This document shows, piece by piece, positions 22,653 to 31,047 of a stretch of DNA of 64,000 bases. Each line of letters starts with the position of its first letter. Positions within the stretch are counted from its first letter, which is position 1. The stretch covers positions 1 through 64,000 of the forward strand of contig CAWGTM010000023.1 in NCBI GenBank assembly GCA_963825445.1, written 5' to 3'. A program made the position numbers and the translations under genes. This stretch comes from Actinophytocola sp963825445 (GTDB lineage Bacteria > Actinomycetota > Actinomycetes > Mycobacteriales > Pseudonocardiaceae). The notes under the pieces are model-generated. The model saw nothing but the letters and a program-made list of their open reading frames with translations, had not been told where the DNA came from and searched no databases.

Positions 22653-24308
22653 TTAGGCCATCTCGACGTACGAGAGGTCCAGCTCACGGTCGGGCGTCAT
22701 CCGAACGTTCTTGAGCCGCTCGGACCAGCCGAACTGCGCCGGGGTGTTCCAGAGCGGAACGGACGGCATGTCCTTGGCGATGAGCTCCTCAGCCTCGTGG
22801 TACAGCTCGAAGGACTCCTCCTCGGAGGTGGCAGCGTCGGCCTCAGCAAGCTTCGCGTCGACCGCCGGGTTGGAGTAGCCACCATCGTTGGACGAACCAC
22901 CCGTGCGGAACAGCGGGTTGAGGAAGTTCTCGATCAGCGGGTAGTCGGCCAGCCAGCCGGCCCGGTAGATCTGAGTCATCTCCTTGGCGTTGATCTTCTC
23001 GCGGATCTCACCGAAGGCCTGGACCGGGGCGAACACGCACTCGGCGCCCAGGGCTTCCGTGATCTGACCACAAGCGGCCTCGATCCACTCCTTGTGCCCG
23101 CCGTCGGCGTTGCTGGTGATCTCGATCGTGCCGGTGTAACCCGACTCGTCGAACAGCTTCTTCGCCTGCTCGGGGTTGTGCTCACACAGGTCGCCGCAGG
23201 CGCCGTCGGTCCAGCCCGGCACCTTCGGGACACCGTAGCCGGCGACCGGCTGGCGGTTGCCCTCGAAGATCGTCTTGGTGATCGCCTCACGGTCGATCGC
23301 CATGGAGATCGCCTGACGGAACTTCACGTTGGTGAACTTCGGGTCGTACAGCGGGAAGTTGATCTCCTGGATCGACAGGATCTCGGCGCTGTCCGAGCGA
23401 CCGGCGAGGTCGGTCTCCCAGACGTTGCCGGCGAGGCCTGACGGCGGGATCGTGTCGAGGAAGTCGAGCTCGTTGCCGACGACCGCGGCGTAGGCCGCCT
23501 CGGTGCCCTCAAGGAACTGGAACTCGACCTTGCCGACCTTGCCCTTGTCGTCACCCTTGTACTCGTCCCAGCGCGCGACCGTCACGTTGACGTCCGGCGT
23601 GGCCGAGTCGAACTTCCACGGGCCGTTGCCGATCGGAGCGGCACCGAACGCGGCCGGGTCGGCGAAGAACGCCTCCGGCAGCGGCGAGAAGGTCGGGTAA
23701 CCCAGCTTGATCCGGAAGATCGGGTGCGGGTCGGTGAAGGTGACCTTGAACTCGTTGTCGCTGATGACCTCGAGGCCCGACAGCTTGTCGGTGGCCGGGG
23801 TCGGCGCGACCGCGGGGCCCTCGGCGTCCGGGTCCTCAGTGTGCACCTCGGCGTAGCCGGCGACCTGCGCGAAGAAGCTGGCACCCTGCTGGGCGTTCGG
23901 GCCGTAGGCCGTGTAGTTCCACGCGTCGACGTAGCTGTTGGCGGTGACCGGCGTTCCGTCGTGGAACGTCCAGCCCTCCTTCAGCTTGAACGTCATCTCC
24001 TTGCCGTCGTCCGACTGAATGATCTCCTCGGCGTGCGCGTTGCGCGGCTCGCTCGAGACCGGGTCGTAGTCGACGAGGCCGGTGAACAGGGCGTCGACGA
24101 TCTTGCCGCCACCGGTCTCCGTGGTGTCCCCGGGCACCAGGGGCCGCTCGGGCGCAGTGCCGAACAGGCTGATCGTGGCGTTGTCGTTCTTGCTGTTGTC
24201 GGTGGTGCCGCCGGCGTCGTCGCCGCCCTCGTCACCACTGCAACTCGTGATGGCGAGGGCTAGCGCCGTCGGCATCACCACCGCAGCCATCCAGCGCGGT
24301 TTACGCAT
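22653..24308 (-). CDS. ABC transporter substrate-binding lipoprotein (SBP family 5, DppA/OppA type)
   Basis: 551 residues. The lipoprotein signal (MRKPRWMAAVV...AITSC) has its lipobox Cys at about residue 23, so it is tethered outside the membrane. Family 5 landmarks are GGGKIVDALFTGLVDYDPVS, LKEGWTFHDGTPVTANSYVDAWNY, FRQAISMAIDREAI and the late PSVPLWNTPAQFGWSERL. It probably delivers di- or oligopeptides. First gene of the five-gene importer operon. Upstream, the octamer GTGACTGG occurs three times within about 80 bp. Confidence 0.94.
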   Translation of the reverse strand: MRKPRWMAAVVMPTALALAITSCSGDEGGDDAGGTTDNSKNDNATISLFGTAPERPLVPGDTTETGGGKIVDALFTGLVDYDPVSSEPRNAHAEEIIQSDDGKEMTFKLKEGWTFHDGTPVTANSYVDAWNYTAYGPNAQQGASFFAQVAGYAEVHTEDPDAEGPAVAPTPATDKLSGLEVISDNEFKVTFTDPHPIFRIKLGYPTFSPLPEAFFADPAAFGAAPIGNGPWKFDSATPDVNVTVARWDEYKGDDKGKVGKVEFQFLEGTEAAYAAVVGNELDFLDTIPPSGLAGNVWETDLAGRSDSAEILSIQEINFPLYDPKFTNVKFRQAISMAIDREAITKTIFEGNRQPVAGYGVPKVPGWTDGACGDLCEHNPEQAKKLFDESGYTGTIEITSNADGGHKEWIEAACGQITEALGAECVFAPVQAFGEIREKINAKEMTQIYRAGWLADYPLIENFLNPLFRTGGSSNDGGYSNPAVDAKLAEADAATSEEESFELYHEAEELIAKDMPSVPLWNTPAQFGWSERLKNVRMTPDRELDLSYVEMA

Positions 24309-24448
24309 CGGGTCTCCTCCAAGCTTCTTTCAGACGCACCGGCGGGGTCGCCGTCGAGTCCCTCAACCGAGAGCACCACACAGCTCCCGGAATGTGAGAG
24401 GACGTTAACGGGGTGCTCGTGATAACTCACCGTCGGGGGCGTCACAAA

Positions 24449-24527
24449 CCAGTCACAATCGTTCACGTTCACACTCTTGCTGGACGCACTGGAATGGCGT
24501 GGTGACTGGCCGCAATCACGTGACTGG
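24449..24527. promoter_or_regulatory. Repeated octamer GTGACTGG upstream of the peptide importer
   Basis: GTGACTGG occurs on the plus strand at 24502-24509 and 24520-24527, and inverted at 24449-24456. The two direct copies are 18 bp apart. They lie 140-220 bp upstream of the binding-protein start and could be activator or repressor sites. No consensus promoter was identified with confidence. Confidence 0.35.
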
Positions 24528-24558
24528 TCTGCTGTTTTGTTGGTGTTAAGCCGTGATC

Positions 24559-25512
24559 TCAGGCGATCGAAAGCGCGATGCCGTCGAGGATGTCGTGCTC
24601 GCTGACCAGAAGCTCCCCAATTCCGGTCGCCTGGGCGAGTTTGTCCGCCAGCACATCGGTGATGAGAGCGCCGCCGCCGATCACGTCTACCCGTCCGGGG
24701 TGGATGGCCGGTTGAGCGGCCCGTTCCTGGTGACTCGCGGACAACAACTGCTCCGCCGTTCGGGTGATGTCCGCCCGGGAGAGCCGCGACAGGTGGGTGC
24801 GCTCGGAGTCGTAGGCCGGCAGGCCCTGTGCCACTGCTGACAGCGTGGTGATCGTGCCGGCCACGCCGACCCAGGTGCGGGCGAGGTCCACGGGAACGGT
24901 GTCGAAGGCGGTAGCGAGCACCTCAGCGGCCAGCGCGCGGCCTGCCACGACCTCCGACTCGGTCGGCGGATCGGATCTCAGGCACCGCTCGGTGATCCGC
25001 ACGCAGCCGATGTCGACCGAGCGGGCCCCGATGACCTTGGCGCTCCGGCCGTCCCACGTGCCGACCACCAGCTCGGTGGAGCCGCCGCCGATGTCGGCCA
25101 CCACGAACGGGCCGTCGTCGGGGTCGAGGTCACCGACCGCGCCGGTGAACGACAGCCGGGCCTCCTCGTCGCCGCTGATCACCTCGGCGGGCGCGCCGAG
25201 CAGTTCACTCGTCATGGTGAAGAACTCGTCGCGGTTGCTGGCGTCCCTGGTGGCCGAGGTGGCGACCATGCGGACCCGTTGGGCGCCCTTGCCGCGGCAG
25301 ATCACGGCGTAGTCGGCTAACGCGTCGCGAGTGCGCTTGAGCGCGGCCACGCCCAGCCTGCCGGTGGCGTCGACACCCTCGCCGAGCCGCACGATGCGCA
25401 TCTCGCGATGCACGTCGCGCAGCATCACCGTGCCGTCCTCGCGGGCCGTCAGGTCCGCCACCAGAAGCCGGATCGAGTTCGTTCCGCAGTCGATCGCTGC
25501 CACTCTCGCCAT
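24559..25512 (-). CDS. ppx: Exopolyphosphatase/guanosine pentaphosphate phosphohydrolase family
   Basis: 317 residues from the ATG at 25512. ASKHA-fold motifs: AAIDCGTNSIRLLVADL (phosphate 1), VADIGGGSTELVVG (phosphate 2) and the metal-site Glu/Asp region near GDEEARLSF. It matches the position of M. tuberculosis Rv1026 at the end of the eno-ftsB-DUF501-ppx cluster, where such enzymes hydrolyse polyphosphate or (p)ppGpp-type nucleotides. Codon 65 (25320-25318) is TTA. A transglycosylase gene is inserted between it and DUF501. Confidence 0.9.
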   Translation of the reverse strand: MARVAAIDCGTNSIRLLVADLTAREDGTVMLRDVHREMRIVRLGEGVDATGRLGVAALKRTRDALADYAVICRGKGAQRVRMVATSATRDASNRDEFFTMTSELLGAPAEVISGDEEARLSFTGAVGDLDPDDGPFVVADIGGGSTELVVGTWDGRSAKVIGARSVDIGCVRITERCLRSDPPTESEVVAGRALAAEVLATAFDTVPVDLARTWVGVAGTITTLSAVAQGLPAYDSERTHLSRLSRADITRTAEQLLSASHQERAAQPAIHPGRVDVIGGGALITDVLADKLAQATGIGELLVSEHDILDGIALSIA

Positions 25513-25544
25513 GCCCGCCAGCTTAGGGCCGGGCACCGACAAGA

Positions 25545-26708
25545 TCAGCAGTTCGGCGTTGTGGTCGTGGTCGTCGTGGTGGTGGTCGTCGTCGTGGTGG
25601 TCGTGGGCTCGGTGGTCGGCGTCGTGCTCTCCGCCGGCGGAGTGGTGGTCGTGGTCGTCGGCCACTCGGTGGGCGGCGTGCACGGGGTCGTGCTGGTGGG
25701 CGGCCTCGGGATGGTGGTGCCCGTCGGCGGCTTCGGCGTGGTCGACGGGTGGGTGCCGGGCGGCGGTGTCGGACCAGGAGGCGGCGTGGGGGGCGGCGTG
25801 GTGCCGGGCGGCGGCAGCGGGGGCAACGTGGGGCCGAGCGCGTCGTCGCCCGGGTCGTAGTCGCCGCCGTCGATCGGGTCGGTGCCGTTGGCGTACGCGT
25901 CGGCCCAGTCGAGGACCTGGAACACGTAGCTGTCGGAGTGGTTGTAGCGGAAGATCGCCGTGTAGAGGTCGGTTGGCTCGCCCAGGTTCAGCCCGCCGGA
26001 GCACAGGTACTTGCCGGCCGCGACCGTCGCGTCGAAGACGTTGTGCGGGCTCGCGATGCCGTCGCTGTTGCCGTCGGCCGCGTAGCCGGCCCAGGTCGAC
26101 GGGATGAACTGCATGGCCCCGACCGCGCGATCCCACCGGCTGTCGCCGTCGAGGGAGCCGTTGTCGGTGTCGCTGATGGCGGCGAACCCGCCGCCGTTGA
26201 GCACCGGGCCGAGGATGTTCGGGGTGGTGTTGCCCTTGGCGTCGACCTTGCCGCCGCGCGCGTGACCGGACTCGACCTTGCCGATGGCGGCGAGCACCGA
26301 CCAGTGGAGGTTGCAGTTGGGCTGCATGGCGGCCAGCCGGTCGGCCGCGTTGATGTACGCCTCCATCATCACGGTGTTGATGCCGAGCGAGCCGGACGGG
26401 ATGCCGGGGTTGGGACCGAGCTCCAGCAGGTCGTCGATGCCGTCGAGGCTGTCGAGGACCTCGTCGCCGATCCGGTCGTTCTCGCCGACCTCGCCGTTCG
26501 CGCCGACCGAGTTGGGATCGATCAGTCCGCCGAGGCCGTTGCCGGCCGCACCGGCCGCCTGGGCCGCGCTGGCACCGAGTGGCTCCCCCGCCACCGCCGC
26601 CGCGACCATCAGCATCGTGCCGGCCGTCGCCACGACCTTCCGGCGACGGCCCGAAGCCCGCCGATCGGCCCGACGCTGGGCTCTGCTCGCGCTGTTGGAC
26701 GCACTCAC
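25545..26708 (-). CDS. Exported lytic murein transglycosylase (MltB/SLT_2 type) with Pro/Thr tail
   Basis: 387 residues from a GTG at 26708 (VSASNSASRAQ). A basic start then a hydrophobic export signal (about residues 25-52, ending ASAAQA). The catalytic domain runs from about 105 to 285: WSVLAAIGKVESGHARGG with the catalytic Glu, WDRAVGAMQFIPSTWAGY, and YLCSGG. The last 110 residues are a Pro/Gly/Thr stalk ending in an almost pure threonine run and PNC, likely a glycosylated or cell-wall-spanning tail. It cuts peptidoglycan between MurNAc and GlcNAc. A paralogue lies at 30066-30950. A 6-bp hairpin at 26733-26750 lies in its leader. Confidence 0.88.
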   Translation of the reverse strand: MSASNSASRAQRRADRRASGRRRKVVATAGTMLMVAAAVAGEPLGASAAQAAGAAGNGLGGLIDPNSVGANGEVGENDRIGDEVLDSLDGIDDLLELGPNPGIPSGSLGINTVMMEAYINAADRLAAMQPNCNLHWSVLAAIGKVESGHARGGKVDAKGNTTPNILGPVLNGGGFAAISDTDNGSLDGDSRWDRAVGAMQFIPSTWAGYAADGNSDGIASPHNVFDATVAAGKYLCSGGLNLGEPTDLYTAIFRYNHSDSYVFQVLDWADAYANGTDPIDGGDYDPGDDALGPTLPPLPPPGTTPPPTPPPGPTPPPGTHPSTTPKPPTGTTIPRPPTSTTPCTPPTEWPTTTTTTPPAESTTPTTEPTTTTTTTTTTTTTTTTPNC

Positions 26709-26913
26709 CTGTACCGATCCCCTTCGCCGATCCCACCCACTATCGGGTGGCGGTTGGTCGCAGCCCGTCACACACCCGCCTGCCACCGTCTCACGAACCA
26801 TCCTCACAAGAAAGGGGTCAACGGAGGGTCAAGTCGGAATCCTTCGTCACCTACGACGCGGATGGATGGCCCTTTGGTTTCCCGATAGGGAAGATCCGGC
26901 GGCGAAGACCCGG

Positions 26914-27399
26914 CTAGCTCGCGCGACAGCTTCCCGCCGGCCAGTCCGGCGCGAGGAGCGCGAGCGCCTCGTCACCGAACGGGTTAACCCCGGGCCCCAC
27001 AGCCAGTGAGTGCGCCACGTGGACGTGAAGGCACTTCACGCGACCCGGCATCCCCCCGGCGCTGACGTCCGTGCCGAGCGACTCGATGGCGTCGCGTTGT
27101 GCCAGGTAGGAGCGGTGCGCGGCCAGATAGGTGGCCGCCAGCTCCTCGTCCTCGTCGAGCCGGTCGGTCATCTCCTTCATGAGCCCACTGGCCTCGAGCC
27201 TGCTCACGAGCGACGTCAGCCGGGAGCAGGTCAGGTAGTACAGCGTGGGGAACGGCGTGCCGTCCTCCAGCCGGGGACTGGTCTGGATGACCGAGGGATG
27301 ACCGCTCGGACAGCGGTGGGCGACCGCGCGGATCGCCCTCGGCGCGCGGCCCAACTGCTCGGCCACCGCGGCGCGATCCACGTCGCGCACCGGTTCCAT
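26914..27399 (-). CDS. DUF501 domain protein
   Basis: 161 residues from the ATG at 27399, two bases after the ftsB-like stop. It shows the DUF501 pattern: DRAAVAEQLGRAPRAIRAVAHRCPSGHPSVI, PFPTLYYLTCSRL, and GRVKCLHVHVAHSLAVGPGVNPFGDEAL with its conserved Cys and His residues. The family is nearly restricted to actinobacteria and always sits near eno and ftsB; it corresponds to Rv1025. The Cys/His set hints at metal binding, but the function is unknown. Confidence 0.9.
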   Translation of the reverse strand: MEPVRDVDRAAVAEQLGRAPRAIRAVAHRCPSGHPSVIQTSPRLEDGTPFPTLYYLTCSRLTSLVSRLEASGLMKEMTDRLDEDEELAATYLAAHRSYLAQRDAIESLGTDVSAGGMPGRVKCLHVHVAHSLAVGPGVNPFGDEALALLAPDWPAGSCRAS

Positions 27400-27401
27400 G
27401 A

Positions 27402-28016
27402 TCACTCGCCTGACACCGAATTCCACAACAGCTGGTACCAGGACTGGTCCAGCACCTTTTCCTTCTCGGGGTCGCCGCCGTCCTGGCCGGCGGCGTCGCC
27501 GGGCAGCTCCACCATGTACGGCGTCTCCCCCGGCATCACGTACCGCAGCCGGCGCCGCGCCTCGGCCTCCACCTGCGCCGGGTCGTCGAGCTGGGCCTTG
27601 CGCTCCTCGAGCGCGTCGACCTGGGCCCGCAGCTCGGCCTGCCGCTCCTCGGTGACCTCGACCTCGTCGCGCTGGCTCAGGTAGGTGCGCAGCGGCACCG
27701 CCACCGACAGCGCGAGCGCGCACACCACGATGGCGAACACGGCCGCCCGCCTGGTGTTGGACAGGCCGAACGTGGCGGCCGCCCGCACCGCACGGCTCGG
27801 CCGCGCCCGTTCGGTCGACCGCTCCGCCGACGCCGGCCGGCCGGGACGACCGGGGCGGTCGTCCCGTGGCCGGGTGTGCCGCGTGCCCTGCGGACGCCGC
27901 GCCGACCGGGACGAGCGGGCATCGGTGGATCCGGTGCCGCGCCGCCGGGCGCGATCGGCGTCCTGCCGATCGCGCTCGGGCTCCTGTCCGTCCTGGTCGG
28001 GCTCGCGTCCTGCCAT
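27402..28016 (-). CDS. FtsB/DivIC-like septum formation initiator
   Basis: 204 residues. A long Arg/Asp/Pro-rich cytoplasmic domain (about 1-88) precedes one membrane helix (about 90-110, AAVFAIVVCALALSVAVPL). A coiled coil follows (QRDEVEVTEERQAELRAQVDALEERKAQL), then the conserved EAEARRRLRYVMPGETPYMV. It is the actinobacterial counterpart of FtsB (Rv1024), acting in the divisome with FtsL and FtsQ. Five bases separate its start from the eno stop, so it is probably co-transcribed with eno. Confidence 0.88.
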   Translation of the reverse strand: MAGREPDQDGQEPERDRQDADRARRRGTGSTDARSSRSARRPQGTRHTRPRDDRPGRPGRPASAERSTERARPSRAVRAAATFGLSNTRRAAVFAIVVCALALSVAVPLRTYLSQRDEVEVTEERQAELRAQVDALEERKAQLDDPAQVEAEARRRLRYVMPGETPYMVELPGDAAGQDGGDPEKEKVLDQSWYQLLWNSVSGE

Positions 28017-28021
28017 CGCCC

Positions 28022-29314
28022 TCAGCTCTCCGGGGTGAACCGCGGGAACGCGAGGTCGCCTGCGTAGCGGGCCGCGTCGCCGAGGATCTCCTCGATGCGC
28101 AGCAGCTGGTTGTACTTGGCCGTGCGCTCGCCGCGGGCCGGGGCACCGGACTTGATCTGGCCGACGCCCGTGGCGACCGCGAGATCGGCGATCGTGGTGT
28201 CCTCGGTCTCACCGGAGCGGTGGCTCATCATGCAGCGGTAGCCGTAGGACGTGGCCAGCGCGACCGCGTCGAGCGTCTCGGACAGCGTGCCGATCTGGTT
28301 GACCTTCACGAGCAGCGCGTTGGCGGCGCGGCGGGCGATGCCCTCCTCCAGCCGGTCGGGGTTGGTGACGAACAGGTCGTCGCCCAGCAGCTGCACCCGC
28401 TCGCCGACCTCGTCGGTCAGCCGCACCCAGCCGTCCCAGTCGTCCTCGGACAGCGGGTCCTCGATCGAGACCAGCGGGTAGGCGTCGAGCAGCTCGGAGT
28501 AGTAGCCGATCATCTGCTCGGCACTGCGCTTCGTGCCCTCGAACACGTACGCGCCGTCGGAGTAGAACTCCGTGGCCGCGACGTCCATGGCCAGCGCGAC
28601 CTGGCTGCCCAGGGTGTAGCCGGCCTTCTCGATGGCCGTGACGATCAGGTCGAGCGCCTCGCGGTTGCTCTTCAGGTCGGGCGCGAAACCGCCCTCGTCG
28701 CCGAGGCCGGTGGACAGGCCGCGACTCTTCAGCACGGACTTGAGCGAGTGGTAGACCTCGACGCCGCAGCGCAGCGCCTCGCGGTACGAGTCGGCGCCGA
28801 TCGGCGCGATCATGAACTCCTGGACGTCCACGGCGTTGTCCGCGTGTGCGCCGCCGTTGACGATGTTCAGCATCGGCACGGGCAGCACGTGGGCGTTCGA
28901 GCCGCCGATGTAGCGGAACAGCTCGAGGCCGCTCGACTCGGCGGCGGCCTTCGCCACGGCCAGCGAGACGCCGAGGATGGCGTTCGCGCCGAGGCGGGAC
29001 TTGTCCGGGGTGCCGTCGAGGTCGACCAGCTTCTGGTCGACGATCCGCTGGTCGACGGCGTCGACACCGGTCAGCTCGGGGCCGATCTCGTCGAGCACGG
29101 CGGTGACCGCCTTCTCGACGCCCTTGCCCGAGTAGCGCTTGGCATCCTTGTCCCGCAGCTCGACAGCCTCGTGCTCGCCGGTGGAGGCGCCGGAGGGCAC
29201 CGCGGCGCGGGCAAGAGTGCCGTCGTCGAGTGCGACCTCGACCTCGACGGTGGGGTTACCACGCGAATCCAGGATCTCTCGCGCGCCAACCTGCTCGATG
29301 ACCGCCACGTGCAT
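28022..29314 (-). CDS. eno: Enolase
   Basis: 430 residues from the ATG at 29314, with GAGGAG just upstream. Converts 2-phosphoglycerate to phosphoenolpyruvate in glycolysis. Diagnostic pieces are ARE(I)LDSRGNPTVEV at the start, GDEGGFAPDL, the metal ligands in ALAMDVAATEFY, SIEDPLSEDDWDGW and LGDDLFVTN, the catalytic Lys in LLVKVNQIGTLSET, and the signature MSHRSGETEDTTIADLAV. Length is standard. It heads the eno-ftsB-DUF501 unit. Confidence 0.98.
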   Translation of the reverse strand: MHVAVIEQVGAREILDSRGNPTVEVEVALDDGTLARAAVPSGASTGEHEAVELRDKDAKRYSGKGVEKAVTAVLDEIGPELTGVDAVDQRIVDQKLVDLDGTPDKSRLGANAILGVSLAVAKAAAESSGLELFRYIGGSNAHVLPVPMLNIVNGGAHADNAVDVQEFMIAPIGADSYREALRCGVEVYHSLKSVLKSRGLSTGLGDEGGFAPDLKSNREALDLIVTAIEKAGYTLGSQVALAMDVAATEFYSDGAYVFEGTKRSAEQMIGYYSELLDAYPLVSIEDPLSEDDWDGWVRLTDEVGERVQLLGDDLFVTNPDRLEEGIARRAANALLVKVNQIGTLSETLDAVALATSYGYRCMMSHRSGETEDTTIADLAVATGVGQIKSGAPARGERTAKYNQLLRIEEILGDAARYAGDLAFPRFTPES

Positions 29315-29464
29315 GCTCCTCAACCGGTTCAGGGACTACTCGACACGAGGGTACCGAGGCGGATTTGTCCCCCGTTGGAGGCACGTGCTGACGCGCCGGG
29401 AACGCTAGGTAATGGGTACAACGATCTTCAGGAACAGGGCCGTTCCGGGTAGCGTTGGGGGACC

Positions 29465-29851
29465 ATGACCGAGGACGTCCAAGACACTTTAGAGGCGTTC
29501 CGCCGCGCTGAGTCGTTGGTGGCGCAACGCCGGCCGCTCGATGCGCTGGCCGCGCTCGCGCCCGTCCTGGACGCCGAACCCGACAAGTCGTCGGTGCAGT
29601 TGCTCGCCGGGCGGGCCTATCTCGGGTCGGCCCAGCTGCGCCGGGCGGAGCAGGCGTTCCGTCGGGTGATCGAGCTGGACCCCACCGATCACTATGCGTT
29701 GTTCGCGCTCGGCCGCACGCTGCAGCGCATGAGCCGGCACACGGAGGCCCAGACCCAGCTGCGGCTGGCGGTGGCCATGAACCCGCTGCCCGAGTACCAG
29801 GAGGCACTCGGCGAGGTCAGCGCCCGCCTGGCCGTCGAACGGGACCGCTAG
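29465..29851 (+). CDS. Small tetratricopeptide-repeat protein
   Basis: 128 residues with three or so TPR-like helical hairpins: AFRRAESLVAQRRPLDALAALAPVLDAEP, then SVQLLAGRAYLGSAQLRRAEQAFRRVIELDP, then YALFALGRTLQRMSRHTEAQTQLRLAVAMNP. It has no signal or membrane segment and is probably a cytoplasmic adaptor. Codon 9 (29489-29491) is TTA, so translation could depend on the UUA-reading tRNA. It is divergent from eno. Confidence 0.85.
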   Translation: MTEDVQDTLEAFRRAESLVAQRRPLDALAALAPVLDAEPDKSSVQLLAGRAYLGSAQLRRAEQAFRRVIELDPTDHYALFALGRTLQRMSRHTEAQTQLRLAVAMNPLPEYQEALGEVSARLAVERDR

Positions 29852-29918
29852 GGCCGCGGCCCTAGAGATCTTTGCGCCAAGGTCTGCGCCTGACCAACAG
29901 TTACCTCAGGGGCACCGT

Positions 29919-30085
29919 GACGGCACTCAGCCACCAACCACCTCGGCACCCGCGCCTGCGCCGGGACGCAACCAACACTCAAAAATCCGGGGAGGCGGAC
30001 TGGACGGCACTCAGCCACCAACCACGCGCCGTCCAGCAGCGTGCGCCGGGTCAGGACCAACACTTTTAATTCCGGGGAGGCGGAC
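29919..30085. repeat. Two-copy 84-bp degenerate tandem duplication containing dispersed-repeat copies 2 and 3
   Basis: The 23-mer beginning GACGGCACTCAGCCACCAAC occurs at 29919-29941 and 30003-30025, a shift of 84 bp. Each is followed by CGCCGGG, CCAACACT and then CCGGGGAGGCGGAC (ending at 30000 and 30085). The element AAAAATCCGGGGAGGCGGAC plus T at 29981-30001 is identical to 358-378 downstream of nuoC. The second copy supplies the last codons of the adjoining transglycosylase (GPPPRN). Confidence 0.75.
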
Positions 30086-30950
30086 CAGCGGCTTTCGCGT
30101 ACGCCTCGGCTCCGCTGAAGACGTTCTGGCCGTAGGTGGTCGACGCGTTGTACGTCAGCACCGCCTCCCACCAGCCGGCCGGGCTCGAGAGGTCGCCGCC
30201 GCTCGCGCACAGGTACCTGGCCGCGCTCAGCGCCGCGTCGTCGATGTCCTGCGGGTCGGGCGCGGCGCCGTCGGGCTCCGCGCGGGCACCCCAGCGCTCC
30301 CACGTGGTCGGCAGGAACTGCATGGCGCCGACCGCGCGGTCCCAGGTGGTGTCGCCGTCGAGCCGGCCGCCGTCGGTGTCCGGGATCGCCTGGACGCCGG
30401 GTGAACCGTCGAGCGCGATGCCGATGATCGGGGGCGCGAGCTGCCCGTCGTCGCCGATCTCCGAGCCGCCGTAACGGCCGTGGTGGGACTCGACCCGGCC
30501 GACGCCGGCGAGCGTGGCCCAGGTGATCCTGCAGTTCGGTGTGGCGGCCCGCACGGCCAACTCGGCCTCGGCGTAGGCCACCAGGCTCCGGACGGGGATC
30601 TCGGTCTTCTCCGACAACGTGGTCGCCCAGTCGCGCACGGCGGCCGTGGTGGGCCGGGGTTCGGTGGAGCGGGCGCCGTCCGGTGCGACCGAGGCGGCGG
30701 CGGGCACCGCCGAGCCGGGTTCGACCGCGAGGTCGGGCACCTGGAAGGCCGGGTCGGCGATCGGCCGGCGCGGTCCGTCGGAGTTGTTGAGTCCGAGCAC
30801 CACGGCCACCCCCGCCGCGAGGAGCGCGGCGACGAGCAGGAGCGGCCCGGCCACCCCACGGCGTGGTTGCCGGGAAGGCGGACCGGTCGACGGCACGTCC
30901 GCGGACGGTGCTGTCGGCGGCGTCGACGGCGGAGTTGGTGAATGGGCCAC
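30066..30950 (-). CDS. Membrane-anchored lytic transglycosylase (MltB/SLT_2 type)
   Basis: 294 residues from a GTG at 30950. A Pro/Ser-rich cytoplasmic start, one membrane anchor (about residues 33-54, VAGPLLLVAALLAAGVAVVLGL), then the catalytic domain: ATPNCRITWATLAGVGRVESHHGRYGG with the catalytic Glu, WDRAVGAMQFLPTTWERWG, and YLCASGG. It matches M. tuberculosis LpqU (Rv1022) in position beside eno. It resembles the protein at 25545-26708 in the core but lacks its Thr tail. Its last codons lie inside a repeat found elsewhere in the window. Confidence 0.88.
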   Translation of the reverse strand: MAHSPTPPSTPPTAPSADVPSTGPPSRQPRRGVAGPLLLVAALLAAGVAVVLGLNNSDGPRRPIADPAFQVPDLAVEPGSAVPAAASVAPDGARSTEPRPTTAAVRDWATTLSEKTEIPVRSLVAYAEAELAVRAATPNCRITWATLAGVGRVESHHGRYGGSEIGDDGQLAPPIIGIALDGSPGVQAIPDTDGGRLDGDTTWDRAVGAMQFLPTTWERWGARAEPDGAAPDPQDIDDAALSAARYLCASGGDLSSPAGWWEAVLTYNASTTYGQNVFSGAEAYAKAAGPPPRN

Positions 30951-31047
30951 GGCCCCAGGCTACGTATCGCGAGCCGGTGACGTGGCCCACCCTGAGGTTT
31001 CGGATGCCTGAATGTCCGGTTCCGGCCCGCTCACCAGGACAAACCCG

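Noticed and set aside
25555..25640. Val/Trp-rich plus-strand frame opposite the threonine codons
   Set aside because: It is the antisense of the ACC/ACG threonine run of the transglycosylase and has no independent support.
26709..26913. ydaO-type (c-di-AMP) riboswitch upstream of the transglycosylase
   Set aside because: Such switches precede cell-wall hydrolases in actinobacteria, and a small CCACCC/GGGTGG stem is present, but I could not match the conserved core. A covariance-model search of 26709-26913 (minus strand) would decide it.
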